Source: Coenobita brevimanus (taxonomy: Eukaryota > Arthropoda > Malacostraca > Decapoda > Coenobitidae). From it: DNA of 64,000 bases. The position numbers were made by a program, and so were the translations under genes. Shown one piece after another: positions 55,581-64,000 of this stretch (the stretch's first letter is position 1; the number at the start of each line of letters is the position of its first letter). The DNA lies in NCBI GenBank assembly GCA_032717465.1, contig JAVRFU010000168.1, positions 49,665 through 113,664 of the forward strand, read 5' to 3'. The notes beneath the pieces were generated by a model. The model was not told the DNA's origin, searched no databases, and worked only from the letters and a program-made list of their open reading frames with translations.

Positions 55581-58500
55581 GTATTAGGTGTATGTATGGA
55601 GTGTATCTGGGTTGTGTTTGGGGTGTGTATGTAGTGTATCTGGGTTGTGTTTGGGGTGTGTATGTAGTGTATCTGGGGTGTGTTTGGGGTGTGTATGTAG
55701 TGTATCTGGGTTGTGTTTGGGGTGTGTATGTAGTGTATCTGGGTTGTGTTTGGGGTGTGTATGTAGTGTATCTGGGTTGTGTTTGGGGTGTGTATGTAGT
55801 GTATCTGGGTTGTGTTTGGGGTGTGTATGTAGTGTATCTGGGTTGTGTTTGGGGTGTGTATGGAGTGTATCTGGGGTGTGTTTGGGGTGTGTATGTAGTG
55901 TATCTGGGGTGTGTTTGGGGTGTGTATGTAGTGTATCTGGGTTGTGTTTGGGGTGTGTATGTAGTGTATCTGGGTTGTGTTTGGGGTGTGTATGTAGTGT
56001 ATCTGGGTTGTGTTTGGGGTGTGTATGTAGTGTATCTGGGGTGTGTTTGGGGTGTGTATGTAGTGTATCTGGGGTGTGTTTGGGTTGTGTATGGAGGTAT
56101 CTGGGTTGTGTTTGGGGTGTGTATGTAGTGTATCTGGGTTGTGTTTGGGGTGTGTATGTAGTGTATCTGGGTTGTGTTTGGGGTGTGTATGTAGTGTATC
56201 TGGGGTGTGTTTGGGGTGTGTATGGAGTGTATCTGGGTTGTGTTTGGGGTGTGTATGTAGTGTATCTGGGTTGTGTTTGGGGTGTGTATGGAGTGTATCT
56301 GGGTTGTGTTTGGGGTGTGTATGTAGTGTATCTGGGTTGTGTTTGGGGTGTGTATGTAGTGTATCTGGGTTGTGTTTGGGGTGTGTATGTAGTGTATCTG
56401 GGTTGTGTTTGGGGTGTGTATGTAGTGTATCTGGGTTGTGTTTGGGGTGTGTATGTAGTGTATCTGGGTTGTGTTTGGGGTGTGTATGTAGTGTATCTGG
56501 GGTGTGTTTGGGGTGTGTATGTAGTGTATCTGGGTTGTGTTTGGGGTGTGTATGTAGTGTATCTGGGTTGTGTTTGGGGTGTGTATGGAGTGTATCTGGG
56601 TTGTGTTTGGGGTGTGTATGTAGTGTATCTGGGTTGTGTTTGGGGTGTGTATGTAGTGTATCTGGGTTGTGTTTGGGGTGTGTATGTAGTGTATCTGGGT
56701 TGTGTTTGGGGTGTGTATGTAGTGTATCTGGGTTGTGTTTGGGGTGTGTATGTAGTGTATCTGGGTTGTGTTTGGGGTGTGTATGTAGTGTATCTGGGTT
56801 GTGTTTGGGGTGTGTATGGAGTGTATCTGGGTTGTGTTTGGGGTGTGTATGGAGTGTATCTGGGGTGTGTTTGGGGTGTGTATGTAGTGTATCTGGGTTG
56901 TGTTTGGGGTGTGTATGTAGTGTATCTGGGGTGTGTTTGGGGTGTGTATGGAGTGTATCTGGGTTGTGTTTGGGGTGTGTATGTAGTGTATCTGGGTTGT
57001 GTTTGGGGTGTGTATGTAGTGTATCTGGGTTGTGTTTGGGGTGTGTATGTAGTGTATCTGGGTTGTGTTTGGGGTGTGTATGTAGTGTATCTGGGTTGTG
57101 TTTGGGGTGTGTATGGAGTGTATCTGGGTTGTGTTTGGGGTGTGTATGGAGTGTATCTGGGGTGTGTTTGGGGTGTGTATGTAGTGTATCTGGGGTGTGT
57201 TTGGGGTGTGTATGTAGTGTATCTGGGTTGTGTTTGGGGTGTGTATGTAGTGTATCTGGGTTGTGTTTGGGGTGTGTATGTAGTGTATCTGGGGTGTGTT
57301 TGGGGTGTGTATGTAGTGTATCTGGGTTGTGTTTGGGGTGTGTATGTAGTGTATCTGGGTTGTGTTTGGGGTGTGTATGTAGTGTATCTGGGTTGTGTTT
57401 GGGGTGTGTATGTAGTGTATATGGTTGTTGTTTGGGGTGTGTATGTAGTGTATCTGGGTTGTGTTTGGGGTGTGTATGTAGTGTATCTGGGTTGTGTTTG
57501 GGGTGTGTATGTAGTGTATCTGGGTTGTGTTTGGGGTGTGTATGGAGTGTATCTGGGTTGTGTTTGGGGTGTGTATGGAGTGTATCTGGGGTGTGTTTGG
57601 GGTGTGTATGTAGTGTATCTGGGGTGTGTTTGGGGTGTGTATGTAGTGTATCTGGGTTGTGTTTGGGGTGTGTATGTAGTGTATCTGGGTTGTGTTTGGG
57701 GTGTGTATGTAGTGTATCTGGGTTGTGTTTGGGGTGTGTATGTAGTGTATCTGGGTTGTGTTTGGGGTGTGTATGTAGTGTATCTGGGTTGTGTTTGGGG
57801 TGTGTATGTAGTGTATCTGGGTTGTGTTTGGGGTGTGTATGTAGTGTATCTGGGTTGTGTTTGGGGTGTGTATGTAGTGTATCTGGGGTGTGTTTGGGGT
57901 GTGTATGTAGTGTATCTGGGTTGTGTTTGGGGTGTGTATGTAGTGTATCTGGGTTGTGTTTGGGGTGTGTATGTAGTGTATCTGGGTTGTGTTTGGGGTG
58001 TGTATGTAGTGTATCCACAGTGTTTGGGGTGTGCATGTAGTGGATCTGGGGTGTGTTTGGGGTGTGAATGTAGTGTATCTGGGGTGTGTTTGGGGTGTGT
58101 ATGTAGTGTATCTGGGTTGTGTTTGGGGTGTGTATGTAGTGTATCTGGGGTGTGTTTGGGGTGTGTATGTAGTGTATCTGGGGTGTGTTTGGGGTGTGTA
58201 TGTAGTTTATCTGGGTTGTGTTTGGGGTGTGTTTGGTGTGTATCTGGGGTGTGTTTGGGGTGTGTATGTAGTGTATCTGGGTTGTGTTTGGGGTGTGTAT
58301 GGAGTGTATCTGGGTTGTGTTTGGGGTGTGTATGGAGTGTATCTGGGGTGTGTTTGGGGTGTGTATGTAGTGTATCGGGGTGGTCGTTGGTGGGTGTAGG
58401 TAGTGTATCGGGGTGGTGGTTGGGGTGTGTATGGAGTGTATCTGGGTTGTGTTTGGGGTGTGTATGTAGTGTATCTGGGGTGTGTTTGGGGTGTGTATGT

Positions 58501-60128
58501 AGTGTATCTGGGTTGTGTTTTGGGTGTGTATGTAGTGTATCTGGGTTGTGTTTGGGGTGTGTATGTAGTGTATCTGGGGTGTGTTTGGGGTGTGTATGTA
58601 GTGTATCTGGGGGTGTGTGTGGGGTGTGTATGTTGTGTATCTGGGTTGTGTTTGGGGTGTGTATGTAGTGTATCTGGGTTGTGTTTGGGGTGTGTATGTA
58701 GTGTATCTGAGGTGTGTTTGGGGTGTGTATGTAGTGTATCTGGGGTTGTGTTTGGGGTGTGTATGTAGTGTATCTGGGTTGTGTTTGGGGTGTGTATGTA
58801 TTTTATCTGGGGAGTGTTTGGGGTGTGTATGTAGTGTATCTGGGTTGTGTTTGGGGTGTGTATGTAGTGTATCTGGGTTGTGTTTGGGGTGTGTATGTAG
58901 TGTATCTGGGGTGTGTTTGGGGTGTGTATGTAGTGTATCTGGGTTGTGTTTGGGGTGTGTATGTAGTGTATCTGGGTTGTGTTTGGGGTGTGTATGTAGT
59001 GTATCTGGGTTGTGTTTGGGGTGTGTATGGAGTGTATCTGGGTTGTGTTTGGGGTGTGTATGTAGTGTATCTGGGGTGTGTTTGGGGTGTGTATGTAGTG
59101 TATCTGGGTTGTGTTTGGGGTGTGTTTGTCGTGTCTCGTGGTTGTGTTTGGGGTGTGTATGGAGTGTATCTGGGTTGTGTTTGGGGTGTGTATGGAGTGT
59201 ATCTGGGTTGTGTTTGGGGTGTGTATGGAGTGTATCTGGGTTGTGTTTGGGGTGTGTATGGAGTGTATCTGGGGTGTGTTTGGGGTGTGTATGTAGTGTA
59301 TCTGGGTGTGTTTGGGGGTGTGTATGTAGTGTATCTGGGGTGTGTTTGGGGTGTGTATGTAGTGTATCTGGGTTGTGTTTGGGGTGTGTATGTAGTGTAT
59401 CTGGGGTGTGTTTGGGGTGTGTATGTAGTGTATCTGGGTTGTGTTTGGGGTGTGTATGGAGTGTATCTGGGTTGTGTTTGGGGTGTGTATGGAGTGTATC
59501 TGGGTTGTGTTTGGGGTGTGTATGGAGTGTATCTGGGTTGTGTTTGGGGTGTGTATGTAGTGTATCTGGGTTGTGTTTGGGGTGTGTATGTAGTGTATCT
59601 GGGTTGTGTTTGGGGTGTGTATGGAGTGTATCTGGGTTGTGTTTGGGGTGTGTATGTAGTGTATCTGGGTTGTGTTTGGGGTGTGTATGTAGTGTATCTG
59701 GGTTGTGTTTGGAGTGTGTATGTAGTGTATCTGGTTTGTGTTTGGGGTGTGTATGTAGTGTATCTGGGTTGTGTTTGGGGTGTTTTTGTAGTGTATCTGG
59801 GTTGTGTTTGGGGTGTGTATGGAGTGTATCTGGGTTGTGTTTGGGGTGTGTATGGAGTGTATCTGGGTTGTGTGTTTGGGGTGTGTATGGAGTGTATCTG
59901 GGTTGTGTTTGGGGTGTATCTGGGTTGTGTTTGGGGTGTGTTTGGTGTGTTTCTTGGTTGTGTTTGGGTTGTTTATGTAGTGTATCTGGGGTGTGTTTGG
60001 GGTGTGTATGTAGTGTATCTGGGATGTGTTTGGGGTGTGTATGGAGTCCTTATCTGGGTTGTGTTTGGGGTGTGTATTGTCTAGTGTATCTGGGATGTGT
60101 TTGGGGTGTGTGCTAGTGGTGTGTATGG
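55581..60128 (+). repeat. 33-bp minisatellite array, ~137 copies
   Basis: A unit of GGGGTGTGTATG(T/G)AGTGTAT then CTGGG(T/G)TGTGTTT, repeated for about 4.5 kb. The two marked positions vary between copies; other changes are sparse until about 59,870, after which units decay. Because 33 is a multiple of three and the unit has no stop in several frames, frames of up to ~1000 codons are open on both strands. Blocks of copies with the same variant order recur (for example around 57,100 and 57,540), pointing to amplification of multi-unit blocks. Confidence 0.97.
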
Positions 60129-60404
60129 AATGTATCTGGGGTGTGTTTGAGGTTGCATTTCGGGTGTGTTTTGGGGGGTTGTGCGGGCTCTGTTTGGGAT
60201 ATTTTCGGCTTTGTTTGGGATGTGTTTGAGTTGTGTTTGGGGTGTGTGTCGGGGTTGTCTGGGTTCTTGTATGGGATGTGTTTGGGAGGGTTGTGTGCCA
60301 TTCTGTTTGGGGTGTGTTTGAGGAGTGTTTTGAGGGGTTGTGTGGGTTCCGCTTTGGGTGTGTAAGGGGTTGTTGTTGTTGTTGTTGTTGTTTTATTTGT
60401 CCGA
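60129..60404 (+). repeat. diverged edge of the 33-bp array and (TTG)n
   Basis: G/T-rich sequence with scattered TTTGGG and TGTGTTTG words, the decayed right edge of the array. (GTT)n at 60369-60391 is the complement of the SINE tail. Confidence 0.7.
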
Positions 60405-60724
60405 CTCTGGGCATAGGCATTCACAGCCTGCTCTCAAGTGCCCAGTAGTCCTCCTACATACCATACACCTCTCTACATGTCACCTTCAGCGTTAACACCC
60501 ACCGTCCATACTGAATACATGCTAGGGCTGTCTCATACAGGACTGGTGTATTGGTATTAGCGGGGGTTTCTTTTACGACATGTCGGCGGGTCATCTGGTA
60601 GATCAAGAAAAGTCTGCTTTTATGACATTTCAAATCCTTAAACCGTAACAAGCCCCAGCCGGGATTCGAACCTGGGTCCATCAGGACTGCAGGCCGCCTC
60701 TCTACCGATTCAGCCACCGCCTGT
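60370..60724 (-). mobile_element. tRNA-derived SINE, full-length
   Basis: Minus strand. The tRNA-like head is 60652-60724 with GTGGCTGAATCGGTAGAG (A-box-like) and GGTTCGAATCC (B-box). The body matches 31442-31757. The tail is AAATAAAAC(AAC)n. Flanks TTTGGGTGTGT (before the tail side, about 60353) and TTTGGGGTGTGT (60724 side) may be the target duplication within the array. An internal pol III promoter is expected from the A and B boxes. Confidence 0.85.
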
Positions 60725-60854
60725 TTGGGGTGTGTTTTGGGAGGTTTCTGTGGGTTCTGTTTGGGGTGTGTGTGTGGGGGTTTCTGTGGGGTTATTGCTC
60801 AGGGTTTTGTTTTGAGTGTTTGGGGGGGGTGTTTGGGGCGTGTTTGGGGTGTTT
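60725..60854 (+). repeat. array-derived G/T-rich segment
   Basis: TTTGGGGTGTG-like units continue after the SINE, showing that the SINE inserted in the edge of the array. Confidence 0.65.
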
Positions 60855-60985
60855 CACAGGATTACACAGGATTACACAGGAAAGCAAACAGCAACAGACC
60901 TTATGGTCCTTTCGAGGCTGCTTGTTAGAGAAAACTATGACTACAAGATCTAACTCTACATGTTGAAGGATAAGGATTAGGAAAT
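60855..60985 (-). mobile_element. CR1-type LINE tail
   Basis: Minus strand. Matches the last ~100 bp of 12576-12862 and ends in three 10-bp repeats (TCCTGTGTAA style; plus strand CACAGGATTACACAGGATTA). Only the 3' tail is present. Confidence 0.65.
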
Positions 60986-61039
60986 TTTCGGGTGTATTTG
61001 TGGTGTTCTTTTTGGGTGTATACTATACATCCCAGGTGC

Positions 61040-61296
61040 ACTCATACACACCCCAAACACAGCCCAGATACACTCCACTTATATACATCTAATACACCCA
61101 AAAATATCCCCATACCTTTCTGCCTCCCACCCCCCTCTATCCCCGACGCGCCGTTAAGACTAAAATTTCAGGGAAGCGAAACTTTCTGGTCGCATTATCC
61201 GTAGGCACTTTTTACCTGAACCTTGGCTGAGCCTATGTCCGTAGAACTTTTACCACAAACACTACAGACAGCTTCATGTGGTGGCACTGATGAGAT
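61040..61296. repeat. right-arm unique part of the large inverted repeat
   Basis: Reverse-complement match to 55373-55640. Includes one or two inverted copies of the 33-bp unit at about 61045-61085 (ACACCCCAAACACAGCCCAG) that are not amplified. Confidence 0.75.
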
Positions 61297-61331
<35 letters not shown>

Positions 61332-61351
61332 AAGAGAGAGATAGAAAGGGG

Positions 61352-61384
<33 letters not shown>

Positions 61385-61505
61385 AGACAGACAGACAGAC
61401 AGAGAAAAACAGAGACAGACAGACAGAAAGAGACAAACAGAGAGACAGACAGACAGACGTACAGACAGAGACAGAAAAACAGACAGACAGACAGACAGAA
61501 GGAAC
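61297..61505 (+). repeat. (GA)n/(GACA)n microsatellite
   Basis: GACA and GA units; complementary to the short GTCTGTCTGTCTG at 54567 in the left arm. Confidence 0.9.
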
Positions 61506-61535
61506 CATATCATACAGACGAATGAAGGAAGTGGA

Positions 61536-61985
61536 AGGGGGAAGGAAGAATGGAAGGAAGGAAATGAGGAAAGAAGGAAGGAAGAAAGGATGGAAGGAAG
61601 GATGGAACGAAGGATGGAAGGAAGTATGGAATGAGGGAAGGAAGGACGAATATAAGAGGGGAAAGATTGAAAGAATTATGATATAAAGATATGGAATGAG
61701 GGAAAGAAAGAAGGAAGGAAGAGATGGAACGAAAGGAAGGAAAGAAGGAAGGAGGAACGAAGGTGAGGAAAGAAGGAAGGAACATGAAGGTAGGGAAAGC
61801 AGGAAGGATGGAACGAAGGACGGAAAGAAGGAAGGAAGGAACGAAGGAAGGAAAGAAGGAAGGAAGGAACGTAGAAGGAAAGAAGGAAGGATGGAACGTA
61901 GAAGGAAAGAAGGAAGGATGGAACGTAGAAGGAAAGAAGGAAGGATGGAACGAAGGAAGGAAAGAAGGAAGGAAGGAACTTGGAG
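61536..61985 (+). repeat. (GAAG)n microsatellite
   Basis: GAAG/GAAAG units with GGAACG/GGATGG interruptions. A 36-bp sub-block with GAACGTAGAAGGAAAGAAGG occurs three times around 61868-61940. Confidence 0.9.
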
Positions 61986-62049
61986 GGAGAAAAAATGACC
62001 AACAGAGAGGGTGGAGGTTGGGGAACGGGGGAGCTCCCCGGTGGCAAGG

Positions 62050-62166
62050 AGTGGCTGGGGACGAGAGGCCAGAAGAGACGGGCTGGGGACGCGCCTGGAC
62101 GTATCATGATTCTTCTCGTCTGGCGCGTCCCCAGCCCGTCTCCTTGACTCCTTGTCCCCAGCCACT
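62050..62166. repeat. palindrome, outer right end of the large inverted repeat
   Basis: Near copy of 54196-54308: AGTGGCTGGGGAC at one end, GTCCCCAGCCACT at the other, with GGGCTGGGGACGCGCC paired to its complement inside. Confidence 0.9.
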
Positions 62167-62424
62167 CCCCTCCACCCCCTCCTCTCTCTCTCTCTCTCCC
62201 TCTCTCTCTCTCTCTAACGTGCCGTATGTGTATGAAAAAAAAACGTTGAGCTTTAAGATAACGTGTATACACCTACACACGTACATACATACATACACAC
62301 ACACTACATACACACTGCACACACTACATACACACACGCACACACTTTACACATACACACACTACATACACACACGCACACACTACATACATACACGCAC
62401 GCATCATTCAAACACTCACACACA

Positions 62425-62489
<65 letters not shown>
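62167..62489 (+). repeat. (CT)n and (CA)-rich tracts
   Basis: (CT)n at about 62183-62214; CACA/CATACA repeats from about 62270 to 62489. No gene. Confidence 0.85.
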
Positions 62490-64000
62490 CCTTGACCTTG
62501 AGCAGCTTGTACAGCACCCTACCCGTATCCCTGACCGCCTTGGAAAAAGCTCCAACATACTTGCCAGCCTCTTCCTCACAACTAATCCTTCTGCTTACTC
62601 TGTTAATCGTCTTTTCTCTCCGTTGGGCTCCTCCGATCACAACCTTATTACCTTAACACTGTCCTATCACTTCGGTACGGCCTGTGGACCACTCAGGAAA
62701 CGTTTCGTCTGTGGCATTTTGGAGCCTACGGACTGGGAGGCCCTCAGGCAGTAGCTTCTTTGATTTTCCTGGAATGATTATTAAGCTCTTATGGCCGTGA
62801 GCCATCTGAGTGTGCCTTGCGCATTACGGAGGTTATTCTCTCGGGCATGGAAGCATACAGTCCTTTCTCATATCCTTTGACTAACGCAAGAAAGCTCTGG
62901 TTTAATCACGCTTGTTCTAATACTGTCCGCAACAAGGAGAGGGCCTACAAAAGGTACCGGAGCCAACCCACCCCTGAATCACATCATCTTTACGTTTCTG
63001 GCCGGAATTGTGCTAAGTCTGTTCTTCGCTCTACTAAAAATAATTTCATCCATACTAAATGCTCTCAACTCTCCAACTCGAATTCTTCCCGCTCCTTCTG
63101 GCACCTGCCGCCAAAAATCTTTCTAACAACTTTACCTCATCATCCTTCCCTCCTCTTTATACTCTGATGGTTCTGTACCTATTTCTTCTACTGATAAAGC
63201 AGATCTCTTCGCACAGACTTTCTCCTCCAATTCCACCTTAGACGATTCTGGTGCTGTTCCTCCATCACTTCCCCCTCTGACTTCCTCATGGCTGATATTA
63301 AAATTTCTTCAGTTGATGTATTTTCTGCCATCACTGGCCTCAGTACTAACAAGGCATATGGGCCTGATGAGGTCCCTCCTGTTGTTCTCAAGAACTGTGC
63401 TTCTGTGCTTACACCCTGCCTAGGCAAACTATTTCGCCTTTGTCTGTCAACTTGTACCTTTCCTTCTTGCTGGAAGTTTGCTCTCATTCAGCTGTAGTCC
63501 CAAAGAAGGGTGACCACTCCCAACCCTCCAACTATCGTCTAATTGCTTTAACATCCTGTATCTCAAAAGTTTTCGAGTCAATTCTTAATAGAAAAATTTT
63601 AAGACATCTTTCCTATCACAACCTTCTTTCTGATCGTCAGTATGGGTTCCTTCAGGGACGCTCCACTGGCAATCTTATCACCTACCTTTCAGACTCCCGG
63701 TCATCCTCCTTTCGGGACTTTGGCAATAGCTTTGCCATTGCACTTGACATCTCAAAGGCTCTTGATCGAGTCTGGCATAAATCTTTAATTTCCAAACTGC
63801 CCTCTTACTGTTTCTATCCTTCCATCTGTGCCTTCATCGCTAGCTTCCTTTCTGGCTTTTTTTATAGCTGCTGTTGTAGACGGCCATCGTTCTTCTCCTA
63901 GATCTATCAACAGTGGTGTTCCTCAGGGCTCCGTCCTATCACCAACTTTCTTCCTTTTATTCATCAATGATCTTCTGCTGTACATCTAACCCTATCCACT
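62490..64000 (+). pseudogene. jockey-like LINE: endonuclease end to RT, frameshifted, runs off window
   Basis: The 5' end is cut at 62490, directly after (CA)n. In order: endonuclease C-terminus with [20 protein letters not shown] and [13 protein letters not shown] (catalytic Asp-His, frame of 62490-62754), then LWFNHACSNTVRNKERAYKR in a second frame (62817-63100), ADIKISSVDVFSAITGLSTN and KAYGPDEVPPVVLKNC (63180-63497), then a third frame with NYRLIALTSCISKVFESILN, LSDRQYGFLQGRSTGNLI and ALDISKALDRVWHK (RT catalytic Asp; to 63901), and finally SGVPQGSVLSPTFFLLFIND at about 63915-63975. At least four frame changes. The catalytic YADD would lie beyond the window. Confidence 0.82.

Noticed and set aside
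55499..60420. Large open frames (1026, 845, 737, 654 codons) on both strands
   Set aside because: They are translations of the 33-bp minisatellite in different phases; no start context, domain or non-repeat coding sequence supports a gene.
60652..60724. tRNA gene on the minus strand
   Set aside because: A and B box words are present, but the stems do not form a clean cloverleaf and the sequence continues into the SINE body shared with other copies; it is the SINE head.
61233..62656. 310-codon frames on both strands
   Set aside because: Repeat translations of (GAAG)n and (GACA)n tracts across the palindrome.

Overview
This is a gene-poor eukaryotic window. I found no convincing host protein-coding gene and no functional RNA gene. 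Everything that reads as protein is transposable-element sequence, and the rest is microsatellite, minisatellite or unassigned DNA. The mix of RTE, CR1, jockey and I-type LINEs, Ty3/gypsy elements of two lineages, hAT and P-like transposon remnants, a tRNA-derived SINE, and very dense (CA)n, (GA)n, (CCTT)n and (CTAC)n tracts looks most like an arthropod. A decapod crustacean is my guess; this is inference from repeat style only.

Layout. 1-7.9 kb: non-coding DNA with microsatellites, a 31-bp x 6 tandem repeat and an inverted-repeat pair. 7.9-11.4 kb: a nearly full-length but broken RTE-type LINE on the minus strand. 12.5-14.2 kb: a SINE split by a CR1-type tail, then a CR1 3' fragment. 14.5-25.2 kb: an I-type LINE with RNase H, interrupted by about 9 kb of insertion that carries a complete Ty3/gypsy element (element A, 15047-21822) with gene order gag-PR-INT-RT-RH. 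25-31 kb: two inverted-repeat systems and LINE 3' ends. 32.3-33.6 kb: a P-element-like transposase remnant.

33.9-47.2 kb is the best-resolved structure. A decayed hAT transposon on the minus strand has an exact 8-bp target duplication and related ends. It was split by two independent LTR retrotransposons: element B (34023-40295, minus strand, integrase before RT, inserted in an (AT)n tract) and element C (41180-46035, plus strand, mag-like with conventional order, 5-bp duplication, inserted inside the transposase frame). 47.7-51.6 kb: more LINE pieces, including one whose two halves are in swapped order, with an internal tandem duplication and a CR1 insertion.

51.7-62.2 kb is satellite-rich: (CA)n, about 1.4 kb of a telomere-like but non-canonical TACCC pentamer, (GACA)n, (CCTT)n, (CTAC)n and a ~4.5-kb array of a 33-bp unit (~137 copies). 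The 33-bp array lies between the arms of a large inverted repeat (about 54.2-55.6 and 61.0-62.2 kb). The right arm still holds one or two unamplified copies of the unit, which suggests the array grew from a unit inside that repeat. 62.5-64.0 kb: a jockey-like LINE pseudogene running off the window.

No functional gene system links these parts; what they share is the history of nested insertions. The most interesting points are the two integrase-before-RT gypsy elements with SCAN-like Gag, the four-part hAT nest with intact duplications, the inverted repeat around the 33-bp array, and four small hairpins with apparent compensatory changes at 23.1-23.4 kb.
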